From positions 1,240,001 to 1,304,000 of the forward strand of contig JACHMT010000004.1 in NCBI GenBank assembly GCA_014208095.1: a stretch of DNA of 64,000 bases, given 5' to 3'. The notes beneath the pieces are model-generated. The model saw nothing but the letters and a program-made list of their open reading frames with translations, was not told the DNA's origin and did not search any database. Below, in pieces: positions 50,356 through 58,487 of the stretch. This stretch comes from Actinospineispora eucalypti (GTDB lineage Bacteria; Actinomycetota; Actinomycetes; Mycobacteriales; Pseudonocardiaceae). Made by a program: the position numbers and the translations under genes. Positions within the stretch are counted from its first letter, which is position 1. Each line of letters begins with the position of its first letter.

Positions 50356-50713
50356 GGCCGCATGTACCCGGGGATTATCCGCGCCGTGACGCGTGTTGCT
50401 TTTGTGGTTCGAGTGAGGGGTGAACAGGTCACCTTTCGAAAACAGCCGCGGATTCATGGCGCCGAATCGGCCATTTGCGGGTACCGTAGGGGACATCCAG
50501 TCAGTCCTGGCCCTGTGCTAAGGGTCAGGCTTTAGCCGCCGCGCCGGCGTAGGTCCCCCCTCCCCACGCCGGCGCGGCTCCTTTTTGCCCAAAGTCGGCC
50601 GGTGCGACACTTGCGCACCGGCCGTTATCAGTTGTGCGCAGTTACCTACTTTGGTAACAGGCCAGAGGTGTCAACCGACTTTCTCCCCGACCGGACTTCT
50701 TGGGGAGCAGACG
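50356..50713 (+). other. intergenic region with candidate small RNA
   Basis: No protein gene is seen. A GGGTACCGTAGGGG stretch (about 50478-50491), which could hold a -10 box, is followed by a hairpin CCTG-G-CCCT/AGGG-T-CAGG (about 50508-50531) and then a strong terminator whose loop holds a run of six C. A transcript of about 90-100 nt would have two hairpins. C-runs in hairpin loops recall the actinobacterial 6C RNA class, but only one of the two loops has them. Confidence 0.25.
50538..50586 (+). terminator. intrinsic terminator
   Basis: GCCGCGCCGGCGT (50538-50550) and ACGCCGGCGCGGC (50566-50578) form a perfect 13-bp stem. The loop contains TCCCCCCTCCCC, and a T5 run follows at 50582-50586. 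It ends either pepD transcription or a small RNA. Confidence 0.85.
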
Positions 50714-51013
50714 ATGAGCCAGCCGCCGACGCCACGATCAGCCGGCGAAACGTGGCCGCCGCTGGGCCGCGCATCGCGGCGCAACGGGTTCGGGCTCATC
50801 TCCCTCGGCCTGGCCGTGCTGGGCTTCGCCACCGGCTGGGTGCGCGGCCTGGTGCCGGTATCGGTGGCCCTCGGTGTGGCCGCGGTGTTGTTCGGTGTGT
50901 TCGGCTGCCTGCGCATCAGCCGGGGGGAGGCCACCAACACGGCGGTCACCGTGGCCGGGCTCGCCCTCGGCGCCGGCGTCGCGGTGGTGTCGATGATCGC
51001 CGTCTACGCCTGA
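50714..51013 (+). CDS. small membrane protein (DUF4190-like)
   Basis: 99 aa. A polar N-terminus (SQPPTPRSAGETWPPLGRASRRNGFGL) is followed by two or three hydrophobic segments (about 28-44, 48-66, 76-97) with the GFGLISLGLAVLGFATGW pattern of DUF4190-type proteins. Function is unknown. It lies upstream of moaB2, 68 bp away. Confidence 0.75.
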   Translation: MSQPPTPRSAGETWPPLGRASRRNGFGLISLGLAVLGFATGWVRGLVPVSVALGVAAVLFGVFGCLRISRGEATNTAVTVAGLALGAGVAVVSMIAVYA

Positions 51014-51081
51014 CCACCGGCGATCTTGGCGACCCCGGTGCCGCTTCGGGCGGGGTGGGGCGACCGGATAGGGTCTCAGGC

Positions 51082-51582
51082 ATGGAGATGGCTGCCCCCA
51101 GGCTAGGGCGCGCCCTGGTCGTTATCGTGGACGACCGGGCGGCGCACGCCGAGCACGAGGACACCAGCGGACCGCTGGTCACGGAGCTGCTGGACGAGGG
51201 CGGCTTCGTGGTGGACGCGGTGGTCACGGTGCCCGGTGAGGCGGTGGCCATCCGCAACGCGCTGAACACCGCGGTGATCGGCGGGGTGGACCTGGTGGTG
51301 ACCGTGGGCGGCACCGGGGTGTCCCCCAGGGACGTCACCTCCGACGCCACGGCGGGCGTGCTGGACCGCCCGATTCCCGGCATCGCCGAGGCCATCCGGG
51401 CGTCCGGGCTGGCCGCCGGCGCGATCGACGCCGGGCTGTCCCGCGGGTTGGTCGGCGTTTCCGGCAGCACCCTGGTGGTGAACCTGGCGTCATCCCGGGC
51501 CGCGATCCGGGACGGCATGGCCACGCTGACCCCGCTGGTGCCGCACGTGGTCGAGGAACTTTCCGGGCTCGACGAGGGCTGA
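51082..51582 (+). CDS. moaB2: MogA/MoaB-family protein MoaB2
   Basis: 166 aa; the ATG at 51088 is an alternative start. It has the molybdopterin-binding fold with the motif TVGGTGVSPRDVTSDAT and a C-terminal SGSTLVVNLASSRAAI stretch. The family adenylates or binds molybdopterin; mycobacterial MoaB2 has also been reported to bind a sigma factor. The gene order pepD-moaB2-mscL is that of M. tuberculosis. Confidence 0.88.
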   Translation: MEMAAPRLGRALVVIVDDRAAHAEHEDTSGPLVTELLDEGGFVVDAVVTVPGEAVAIRNALNTAVIGGVDLVVTVGGTGVSPRDVTSDATAGVLDRPIPGIAEAIRASGLAAGAIDAGLSRGLVGVSGSTLVVNLASSRAAIRDGMATLTPLVPHVVEELSGLDEG

Positions 51583-51591
51583 GGCCCACCG

Positions 51592-51927
51592 GTGGCCGAC
51601 GCCGACGAGCCGGACCACGCCGACGGCGGACCCGACGGTCCGGGCAGCGACCGCACCGGACCGGACGAGCCGGACAGCGACCGCTTCGGACCAGACCAGC
51701 CGGACCGGGTGTGCGCCGCACCCGACGAGCCGGACGGCGACCGCTCCGGACTGGACCAGCCGGGCCGGGTGCGGGCCGAGGTGGAGCGCCGGCGCCGGCT
51801 GGCCGAGGTGTTCGGGGACGTGCTCCCCGAGTCGACCAGCGACGACGTCGACGCCGGCCAGGCCGCGCCGGACCGCTCCGGCGACGAGCGCTGGTACACC
51901 GAAAACCGCCCGCCGCACCACAACTAA
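51592..51927 (+). CDS. acidic repeat-containing hypothetical protein
   Basis: 111 aa, GTG start. The first half consists of imperfect repeats of the type GPDEPDSDR / APDEPDGDR / LDQPGRV, strongly acidic and Pro-rich, probably disordered. The second half (VRAEVERRRRLAEVFGDVLPESTSDDV, DERWYTENRPPHH) looks structured and conserved. It lies 9 bp after moaB2 and is probably in the same operon. Function is unknown. Confidence 0.75.
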   Translation: MADADEPDHADGGPDGPGSDRTGPDEPDSDRFGPDQPDRVCAAPDEPDGDRSGLDQPGRVRAEVERRRRLAEVFGDVLPESTSDDVDAGQAAPDRSGDERWYTENRPPHHN

Positions 51928-51942
51928 GAGCTGACGCCCCGT

Positions 51943-52350
51943 TCAGGACTCGCGTCGTTGCTCGGCCTGGGCGCGCAACAGGTCGCGGATCTCCTTCAAC
52001 AGCTCCACGTCGGTCGGCTCGGCCGGCCCGGCCTCCTCGCCCCGCTTGCGGCGCTCCTGGATGGTGCGCATGGGCAGCACCACGGCGAAGTAGATCACCG
52101 CCGCCACCACCACGAAGTTGATCGTGGCGCTCAGCAGGGTGGCGATGTCCACCACGGTGCTCGGCTTGTCGGCGACCAGCTGCACGCTCATCCCGGGGCT
52201 GGTCGGCGGGGTCACCGCGTTCAGGAACGGCTTGATGATCCGGTCGGTGAACGCACTGACCACCGAGCTGAACGCCGCCCCGATCACCACGGCGACCGCC
52301 AGGTCGACCACGTTCCCGCGCAGCAGGAAGTCCTTGAAGCCCTTCAGCAC
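51943..52350 (-). CDS. mscL: large-conductance mechanosensitive channel
   Basis: 135 aa. It begins with MLKGFKDFLLRGNVVDLAVAVVIGAAF (amphipathic helix and TM1), then a periplasmic loop, TM2 (about 70-92, INFVVVAAVIYFAVV) and a charged cytoplasmic helix (PTDVELLKEIRDLLRAQ). It forms the pressure-relief pore under osmotic downshock. It is convergent with the moaB2 operon, as expected from synteny. Confidence 0.97.
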   Translation of the reverse strand: MLKGFKDFLLRGNVVDLAVAVVIGAAFSSVVSAFTDRIIKPFLNAVTPPTSPGMSVQLVADKPSTVVDIATLLSATINFVVVAAVIYFAVVLPMRTIQERRKRGEEAGPAEPTDVELLKEIRDLLRAQAEQRRES

Positions 52351-52367
52351 CGGTTCTCCTTCTCAGA

Positions 52368-53054
52368 TCAACGGAGGGTGATCGTCACCTCCTGGCTCAG
52401 CGTGGCCGCGGCCAGCCTAGTGGCCGCCGCGCGCGGCACCGCGACCAGAACCAAACGGCCCCGACCAGCGGTTTTGTCGTCAGCAGGGAGCACGGCCAGT
52501 ACCGTCGCCCCGGCCGCGAGCACGTTCGGCGAGTCCGCCCGGGGGCCGATGGTGACCACGTCCACCAGCCGGCCGGGCCGTAGCAGGGCGGCCAGGTCGG
52601 AGTCGGCCAGCCGGATCGGCACGCTGGCCGCGTCGGCGCCGTCCCCGGCCCGGCGGATCAGCTCGGGGCCGGCCAGTCGGACGGAGGTCAGCGGTTCGCC
52701 CCGGTTCGCCGCGCCGGCCAACACCTGCCCGGCCGCTTCGGCGGGTTCGCGCAGCGAGCCGCTCGGGGCGAGCTCGGGAGGCCAGTGCACCAGCCGCACG
52801 TCTTCGGCGCGCAGGGTGACGCCGGGGCCGAGGTCACGGCCGGCGACCAGCACCGGCACGCGCTCCGGCTCGGCCGGGCCGCGTACGGCCAGTAGCCCGG
52901 CGGTGAGCACCAGCGCACCGGCCAGTGCCCGGCGCAGCCACACCACCCGCCGCCAGCCGAGGCGCAGGGTCACCCGGTCCACCAGGGCCGACCAGTCGGC
53001 CGCGGCCGAAGCCAGGGGTTCCCGCCACGGGGGATGCCATCGCTTGTCCGTCAC
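52368..53054 (-). CDS. SAF-domain membrane protein
   Basis: 228 aa. A cytoplasmic N-terminus and one membrane segment (about 38-58, RRALAGALVLTAGLLAV) precede a SAF domain (about 65-125: VPVLVAGRDLGPGVTLRAEDVRLVHWPP, then GQVLAGAANRGEPLT). This resembles the CpaB/RcpC pilus-assembly group, but no pilus genes are nearby. It is 18 bp upstream of mscL, so the two may be co-transcribed. Confidence 0.82.
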   Translation of the reverse strand: MTDKRWHPPWREPLASAAADWSALVDRVTLRLGWRRVVWLRRALAGALVLTAGLLAVRGPAEPERVPVLVAGRDLGPGVTLRAEDVRLVHWPPELAPSGSLREPAEAAGQVLAGAANRGEPLTSVRLAGPELIRRAGDGADAASVPIRLADSDLAALLRPGRLVDVVTIGPRADSPNVLAAGATVLAVLPADDKTAGRGRLVLVAVPRAAATRLAAATLSQEVTITLR

Positions 53055-53199
53055 CCGGACGAAGGTATTCGGGCGGGCGCGCCGAATCAGCCCCGTCCCG
53101 GTCGCCTGTGGACAACCGGGGGCATGTGGATAACTCCCGGTCAGATGGCCGGGCGCGCGCCCAGTTGGGCGCGTGCGGGGTGAGGGGGCTCCTGGACCA

Positions 53200-53310
53200 C
53201 CGAAACCGCCCGGGATGCTTGATGATCATCGATTACCTGGTCAACATGACACCAGGGCTGCACCGGGCAGCGCAAAGCGACCACCACGTCATGCTGATCA
53301 TGAGCTGACC
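53200..53310. repeat. copy E of the dispersed intergenic repeat core
   Basis: ATGATCATCGATTACC with GTCAACATGAC, and then ACCACGTCATGCTGATCATG (53283-53302), match the core of the family found at 16215, 20171 and 46683. It lies in the 335-bp gap between the SAF and FmdB-like genes. The rest of that gap shows no gene. Confidence 0.6.
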
Positions 53311-53389
53311 GCCGGTTCACGTACCGCTCGCGAAACAGAAGTGACGGACGGGAAATCAGCAGGTCGCGCCCGGGCTGCGGGCCCGGCGG

Positions 53390-53728
53390 TCAGCTGGCCT
53401 TGGCGGTGGTGCTGGTGCTGGTCGAGCTCGACGAAGAGCTCGACGAAGAGGACGACTCGGCCGACTTGGCGGGCTTGCTGCCCTCGGAGGGCTTGCTGTC
53501 CGAGGACGACTTGTCGCCGGACTTCTCGCCGGAACCGCCGGTCACCGCGCCGGCGCGGCTGTCGGTGCGGTAGAAGCCGCTGCCCTTGAACACGATCCCG
53601 ACCGAGGAGAACACCTTGCGCAACCGGCCCGCGCACTCCGGGCACTCGGTCAGCGTCGCGTCGGTGAAAGCCTGCACGGCTTCGAACCGATGTCCGCAGA
53701 CCGTGCACGCGTACTGATACGTCGGCAC
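53390..53728 (-). CDS. FmdB-family zinc-ribbon protein, Ruc-like (Rv0991c homologue)
   Basis: 112 aa from the GTG at 53728 (GGAGG upstream). The N-terminal zinc ribbon has Cys8, Cys11, Cys29 and Cys32 (YACTVCGHRF and LTECPECAGRLRKVF), followed by GIVFKGSGFYRTDSR. The second half is disordered, ending in a run of about 20 Ser/Thr. M. tuberculosis Rv0991c (Ruc) is a redox-regulated chaperone in the HrcA regulon. The perfect CIRCE element upstream of this gene supports the same role here. Confidence 0.88.
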   Translation of the reverse strand: MPTYQYACTVCGHRFEAVQAFTDATLTECPECAGRLRKVFSSVGIVFKGSGFYRTDSRAGAVTGGSGEKSGDKSSSDSKPSEGSKPAKSAESSSSSSSSSSSTSTSTTAKAS

Positions 53729-53743
53729 CGCTCTACCTCCACT

Positions 53744-53768
53744 TGGCACTCACACTCGTTGAGTGCCA
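53744..53768. promoter_or_regulatory. CIRCE element (HrcA operator)
   Basis: TGGCACTC and GAGTGCCA are perfect inverted repeats separated by 9 nt, the arm sequence and spacing of CIRCE. It lies 15 bp upstream of the FmdB/Ruc-like start and should place that gene under heat-shock repressor HrcA. Confidence 0.85.
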
Positions 53769-53775
53769 GTTTAGC

Positions 53776-54372
53776 TCAGTGCGCAACGAGCGGGAGGTTG
53801 CGTAGGCCACCGTGTGGGGTGAGCACTCCGGTCATCGGTGCGTCGTGCGGTTCGGCGGGCAGCCGGGGGACCAGTTCCTCATCCCGTACCACCGCGACCA
53901 GCCGGGTGCCCGGCGCGGCCAGCGGCAGCGTCCGGTCGTACCAGCCGGCGCCCCGGCCCAGCCGCACGCCGAGGTGGTCCACGGCCAGTGCGGGCAGCAG
54001 CACCAGTCCGGCCCCGGCCACCGCCGAGGGTCCCAGCCGGGGGGTGGTCGGTTCGCGCAGCCGGTACGGGCCGTCGGCCAGCGCCCCCGCTCCTCCGTAG
54101 GGCGCCCAGTCCAGCGGTCCGCGCTCGGCCGGCACCACCGGCAGCAACACCCGGTGACCCGCATCACGGAGCGTATCGAGCAGCTCGAGGGACCCCGGCT
54201 CGCCGCCCACCGGCAGGTAGCAGCAGACCGGCCCGGCGGCGTCCCGCGCGGCGGCCACCGCGCCGGCGGTGAGCAGCTTCGCCTCGGCCGCCCGCACCTC
54301 GGCCGGCACCGCCCGGCGGCCGGCCAGCAGCCGCTCCCGCCAATCCCGCTTGCTCACCGGCGTGTCCACCAT
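53776..54372 (-). CDS. 5-formyltetrahydrofolate cyclo-ligase
   Basis: 198 aa. The family features are KRDWRERLLAGRR at the N-terminus, CCYLPVGGEPGSLEL, LLPALAVDHLGVRLGRGAGWYDRTLP (ATP/folate-binding GRGGGYYD type) and the late HDAPMTGVLTP. It makes 5,10-methenyl-tetrahydrofolate from 5-formyl-tetrahydrofolate with ATP. It corresponds to Rv0992c in the syntenic block and is divergent from galU. Confidence 0.92.
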   Translation of the reverse strand: MVDTPVSKRDWRERLLAGRRAVPAEVRAAEAKLLTAGAVAAARDAAGPVCCYLPVGGEPGSLELLDTLRDAGHRVLLPVVPAERGPLDWAPYGGAGALADGPYRLREPTTPRLGPSAVAGAGLVLLPALAVDHLGVRLGRGAGWYDRTLPLAAPGTRLVAVVRDEELVPRLPAEPHDAPMTGVLTPHGGLRNLPLVAH

Positions 54373-54410
54373 CTGAGCAGGCTATCCACTCTCGACTACG
54401 CTGCCCGACC

Positions 54411-55343
54411 ATGCAGGCTTCTCGTCCGTTCCGTACCGCGATCGTCCCCGCCGCCGGGCTGGGGACCCGATTCCTGCCGACCACGAAGACGGTGCCCAAG
54501 GAGCTGCTCCCGGTGATCGACACGCCGGGTATCGAGATGGTGGCCGCCGAGGCCGCCGAGGCGGGCGCCTCCCGACTACTCATCGTCACCTCGCCGGGCA
54601 AGGACGCGGTGGCCGCGCACTTCGCCCCGCAACCCGAGCTGGAAGCCACCCTGGCCGCGCGGGGCAAGGATGCGCTGGCCGCCAAGGTGCGCCGCGCCGC
54701 CGAGCTGATCGAGGCCGGCACGGTCACCCAGGACGAGCCCAAGGGACTCGGCCACGCGGTCGGCTGCGCCGGCGACGCCCTGGGTCCCGACGAGGACGCG
54801 GTGGCCGTGCTGCTGCCGGACGACATCGTGCTGGCCGCCCCCGGCGAGCCCAGCGTGCTCTCCCGGATGGCCGCCGTTCGCGAGCGGCTGGGCGGCAGCG
54901 TGCTCTGCGCGTTCGACGTGCCGCGCGAGCAGATCAGCGCCTACGGCGTGTTCGACGTAGACGACACGGTCGATTCGGGCGACCCGGACGTCAAGCGGAT
55001 CCGGGGCATGGTGGAGAAGCCGCCGGCCGACCAGGCGCCGTCCACGCTGGCCACCGCCGGCCGCTACCTGCTGGACCGGCAGATCTTCGACGCGCTGAAG
55101 CGGATCAGCCCCGGTTCCGGCGGCGAGCTGCAGCTGACCGACGCGGTCGCGCTGCTGATCGCCGAGGGGCACCCGGTGCACGTGGTGGTGCACCGGGGCG
55201 GCCGGCACGATCTGGGCAACCCGGGCAGCTACCTGCGCGCCTTCGTCGACTTCGCGCTGGCCCACCCGGATTACGGGCCGGCGCTGCGCGAATGGCTCAC
55301 CGATCGGCTGACCTTCCCCGACGAGCCGGTACGCGGGGCGTGA
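54411..55343 (+). CDS. galU: UTP-glucose-1-phosphate uridylyltransferase
   Basis: 310 aa. The nucleotide-binding signature is AAGLGTRFLPTTKTVPKELLPV, followed by DEPKGLGHAVGCA, VLLPDDIVL, and the VEKPPADQAPS segment. It makes UDP-glucose for polysaccharide and lipid glycosylation in the cytoplasm. It is equivalent to Rv0993 and starts a forward run galU-glp-rimJ-glpR. Confidence 0.95.
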   Translation: MQASRPFRTAIVPAAGLGTRFLPTTKTVPKELLPVIDTPGIEMVAAEAAEAGASRLLIVTSPGKDAVAAHFAPQPELEATLAARGKDALAAKVRRAAELIEAGTVTQDEPKGLGHAVGCAGDALGPDEDAVAVLLPDDIVLAAPGEPSVLSRMAAVRERLGGSVLCAFDVPREQISAYGVFDVDDTVDSGDPDVKRIRGMVEKPPADQAPSTLATAGRYLLDRQIFDALKRISPGSGGELQLTDAVALLIAEGHPVHVVVHRGGRHDLGNPGSYLRAFVDFALAHPDYGPALREWLTDRLTFPDEPVRGA

Positions 55344-55408
55344 CGCGGAGGCTCCGGCAGGCGTTACGCATCTAGGTAGCCGGTTACTAAAGGGGAAATG
55401 TCGGGGGC

Positions 55409-56635
55409 GTGAGATCGGTCGACGAGCAGCTCGCCCGGGTGCTGGACACCGCTGTGCGGCCGGCCCCGGTCCGAGTCGCGATCACCGAGGCGCAGAGCAT
55501 GCTGTGCGCCGAGGAGGTGGTCGCGCAGCGCGCGCTGCCCGGCTTCGACCAGGCGGCGGTGGACGGCTACGCGGTGCGCAGCGTGGACGTCTACGGCGCG
55601 GGCCGGAACAACCCGGTGACGCTGCCGGTGGTCGGCGAGATCGCCGCCGGGTCCCGCCAGCCGCACCGGCTGCAGCCCGGCCAGGCGGTCCGGCTGGTCA
55701 CCGGTGCGCCGCTGCCCACCCTGGCCGACGCGGTGGTTCCGGTGGCGGACACCGACGGCCACCCGGCGCAGGTGTCCGTGTTCCGGGCGGTGCCCTCGGC
55801 CGCGTTCGTCCGGCGCATCGGGGAGGACGTGCAACCCGGTGACATCGCGGTTCGCCGGGGTTCGGTGATCGCCGCCGCCCAGGTCGGGCTGCTCGCCGCG
55901 GTGGGGCGGGACCGGGTGCTGGTGCACCCCCGCCCCCGGGTGTCCGTGCTCTCCGTGGGGGACGAGCTGGTGGACGTGGCGCGCGACCCCGGCGCGGGCG
56001 AGGTCTACGACGTGAACTCCTACGCGCTGGCCGCCGCCGCGCGCGACGCCGGCGCGGACGCGCAGCGGGTGGGCCTGGTGCCCCGCGACCCGCCCCGGCT
56101 GGTCGACGCGGTGGAGGACCACCTGGCCAACAGCGAGATCATGGTGATCTCCGGTGGCATCGGTGGGGCGGCGGGTGACCAGGTGGTGGACGCGCTCGGT
56201 GAGTTGGGCGACATGGACGGCACGCGGGTGGCCATGCATCCCGGATCCATGCAGGGGTTCGGGCGGCTGGGCCGGGACAAGGTGCCCACCTTCCTCCTGC
56301 CGGCCAACCCGGTGGGCGCGTTGGTGCTGTTCGAGGTGCTGGTGCGGCCGCTGATCCGCACCACGCTGGGGCGGAACGACCCGAGGCGGCGGCGCATCAA
56401 GGCCCGCCTGCTCTCCCCGGTCACCTCCATCCCGGGCCGGCGCGGGTACCTGCGCGCCCGGCTGCTGCGCGAGGAGGCCACCGGCGAGTACCTGGTGCAG
56501 CCGCTGGGTTCCTCCGGTACGCAGCTGCTCACCGCGCTCGCCGAGGCCAACTGCCTGATCGAGCTGCCCGAGCGGGTCACCGAGGTCACCGTGGGGGAGC
56601 AGGTCACCGTGGCGTTCCTCGCGCCGCGCGGCTGA
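55409..56635 (+). CDS. glp: gephyrin-like molybdotransferase Glp (MoeA family)
   Basis: 408 aa, GTG start. MoeA architecture: N-terminal DQAAVDGYAVR, the RLVTGAPLPTLADAVVPV stretch, the molybdopterin domain VSVLSVGDELVD...VYDVNSYALAAAA and SGGIGGAAGDQVVDAL, and a C-terminal beta-barrel domain. In corynebacteria the gene in this place encodes Glp, a MoeA homologue that binds FtsZ and acts in cell division with the membrane receptor GlpR. The nearby glpR gene supports that role here. Enzymatic cofactor activity is not excluded. Confidence 0.88.
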   Translation: MRSVDEQLARVLDTAVRPAPVRVAITEAQSMLCAEEVVAQRALPGFDQAAVDGYAVRSVDVYGAGRNNPVTLPVVGEIAAGSRQPHRLQPGQAVRLVTGAPLPTLADAVVPVADTDGHPAQVSVFRAVPSAAFVRRIGEDVQPGDIAVRRGSVIAAAQVGLLAAVGRDRVLVHPRPRVSVLSVGDELVDVARDPGAGEVYDVNSYALAAAARDAGADAQRVGLVPRDPPRLVDAVEDHLANSEIMVISGGIGGAAGDQVVDALGELGDMDGTRVAMHPGSMQGFGRLGRDKVPTFLLPANPVGALVLFEVLVRPLIRTTLGRNDPRRRRIKARLLSPVTSIPGRRGYLRARLLREEATGEYLVQPLGSSGTQLLTALAEANCLIELPERVTEVTVGEQVTVAFLAPRG

Positions 56636-56637
56636 GC

Positions 56638-57315
56638 GTGGAGGCCTCGGCGGTGGGCTACCCGACCGACCCGATCCAGCTGGGCCGCCACCCCGGCTGG
56701 CCGGCCACGCTGGGCCGGCTGCGGGTGCCCGGCGGGTTGGTGGGGTTGCGCCCGGTGCGGCTGCGCGACGGCGGGGCCTGGTCGGCCATCCGGTCCCGCG
56801 ACGAAGACCACCTCGCGCCGTGGGAGCCGTTCGCGGCGGGTTCCTGGGCCCAGCGCAACACCCCCGCCGAATGGCCGGCCCGCTGGTACGGGTTGCGCCG
56901 GTTGGGGCGCAGCGGGCTGGGGCTGCCGTTCGCGATCACCGTGGGCGGCCGGTTCGCCGGGCAGGTCATGGTGGGCAACGTGGTGCGCGACCCGCTGTGG
57001 TCGGCCTACGTGGGCTACTGGCTGGACAGCCGGCTGACCCGGGGCGGCGTCACCACCGCCGCCGTGGCGCTGGTGGTGGACCACTGCTTCGGGCCGGTCG
57101 GGCTGCACCGGCTGGAGGCCACCGTGCGCCCGGAGAACGAGGCCAGCCGCCGGGTGCTGGACAAGCTCGGCTTCCGCGAGGAGGGGCTGTTCCGCCGCTA
57201 CCTCAACGTGGAGGGCGGGTGGCGCGACCATCTCTGCTACGCGCTCACCGTGGAGGATCTGGACGTCGGGGCGGTCTACCGGCTGATCCGCGAGGGTCGC
57301 GCCACCCGGCGGTAA
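56638..57315 (+). CDS. GNAT acetyltransferase, RimJ-like
   Basis: 225 aa, GTG start 2 bp after glp. The GNAT core runs from VGLRPVRLRDGGAWSAIRSRDEDHLAPWEP through GYWLDSRLTRGGVTTAAVALVVDHCF (acetyl-CoA loop) to VRPENEASRRVLDKLGFREEGLFRRYL. This is the ribosomal-protein alanine acetyltransferase type. It corresponds to Rv0995 in the syntenic block. The target protein is unknown. Confidence 0.9.
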   Translation: MEASAVGYPTDPIQLGRHPGWPATLGRLRVPGGLVGLRPVRLRDGGAWSAIRSRDEDHLAPWEPFAAGSWAQRNTPAEWPARWYGLRRLGRSGLGLPFAITVGGRFAGQVMVGNVVRDPLWSAYVGYWLDSRLTRGGVTTAAVALVVDHCFGPVGLHRLEATVRPENEASRRVLDKLGFREEGLFRRYLNVEGGWRDHLCYALTVEDLDVGAVYRLIREGRATRR

Positions 57316-57480
57316 GTCGATCACCGGTGAGGACGGCCGTCCGGCGGAACCCTCAACGACCACTTGGAGCAATCCCCGGCTCCGACCGGCCACAGCCGCC
57401 ACCGGCCCCGGCGCGTCGCCATGATCGCGACGGAATCGCTGGTTACCGTGGGCCAAGCCAGTACGACCATGGAGGCTTGG

Positions 57481-58311
57481 GTGCCCAGCTCTCTGTTGTT
57501 CGCTGGGCTGGTGGCCACCTGGTTGGCCGTGCTGCTGCCGATGGCCGCTCGCCGTCGTGCACCGATGTCCCGTCCCAGCGACGCGGCGCTGTCCAGCCGG
57601 GTGCTGAACCGACCCCGTCCCCGCGCAGCGGAGGTGAACACGATGCCCATTACGGATCCGGCCGGCTCGGTGGCCGGGGCGGCCGCCCCCTCCGAGTCGG
57701 CGGAGTACCGGGCGGAGCTGCCCCGGCAACGCGGGTTCCGTCCCGGCCGGGGCGGCTACGACGCCGAGGCGGCCGCGCTGGCCGCGCGCGCCCGCTACGC
57801 CTTCCGGCAGCGCCTGGTGCTCGCCCTGGCCCTGCTCGCGGTGGCCTCCGGCGTGATCGCGGCGGTGACGAAGCTGAACCAGGCCTGGGCGGTGCACGGT
57901 GCGCTGCTGCTCGGCCTGGTCGGCTACCTGGTCTACCTGCGCCGGCAGGTCCGGCTGGAGCAGGAGATCCGCGCCCGGCGCGCGGCCCGGATGGCCGGCA
58001 GTCGGCGGCGCACGGTGGCCGACGCGGTCCGGGAGGCGGAGCTGCGCCGCGCCGGGGAAGAGGCCGAGGACACCGAGTACGACGAGTTCGACGACTACGA
58101 CGAGCTGGACGGCTACCCCGGCGCGGACGACGAACCGGAGCCGGCCGGGGAGCAACCGGACGGCGAGTCCGGGCTGCCCCGGTTGCGCCCGGCCGCCCCG
58201 CCGCCCCGGCCCGACGGGACGGTGGTGCTCGAACTCGACGACGAGGACCCTGGCCTGCACGATCTTGACCACGACACGCAACGGGGATACCGGCGCGCGT
58301 CGGGTCAATGA
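57481..58311 (+). CDS. glpR: gephyrin-like molybdotransferase receptor GlpR
   Basis: 276 aa from the GTG at 57481, chosen because GGAGG lies 6 nt upstream and GlpR/SepX proteins begin PSSLLFAGL. One N-terminal membrane segment (about 3-20), a long cytoplasmic region, two adjacent hydrophobic segments (about 120-138 and 144-160), then a coiled-coil-like basic stretch and a very acidic C-terminus. Corynebacterial GlpR anchors Glp at the division site; Streptomyces SepX is related. Location two genes after glp matches both cases. Confidence 0.85.
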   Translation: MPSSLLFAGLVATWLAVLLPMAARRRAPMSRPSDAALSSRVLNRPRPRAAEVNTMPITDPAGSVAGAAAPSESAEYRAELPRQRGFRPGRGGYDAEAAALAARARYAFRQRLVLALALLAVASGVIAAVTKLNQAWAVHGALLLGLVGYLVYLRRQVRLEQEIRARRAARMAGSRRRTVADAVREAELRRAGEEAEDTEYDEFDDYDELDGYPGADDEPEPAGEQPDGESGLPRLRPAAPPPRPDGTVVLELDDEDPGLHDLDHDTQRGYRRASGQ

Positions 58312-58363
58312 GGGGCTGATAAGCTTCGTCCCGCGTCCGGGTTCCTAGCCGGCGGGACGTACT

Positions 58364-58436
58364 GGGGCTGTGGCGCAGTTGGTAGCGCGACTCGTTCGCA
58401 TCGAGTAGGTCAGGGGTTCGATTCCCCTCAGCTCCA
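58364..58436 (+). tRNA. tRNA-Ala (anticodon CGC)
   Basis: A 73-nt cloverleaf. The acceptor GGGGCTG pairs with CAGCTCC, with discriminator A; D arm GCGCAGTTGGTAGCGC; anticodon stem ACTCG/CGAGT with loop TTCGCAT (CGC, reads GCG); T arm AGGGGTTCGATTCCCCT. CCA is not encoded. Confidence 0.96.
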
Positions 58437-58487
58437 CTCGGATTATGTCTGCGGAGTGCGCAGACCAATTTGGAGCTTCCTAATTCC

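Noticed and set aside
54411..55343. Possible link of galU to a sugar biosynthetic gene cluster
   Set aside because: It sits in the conserved mycobacterial-type housekeeping block, not with glycosyltransferases or deoxysugar genes.
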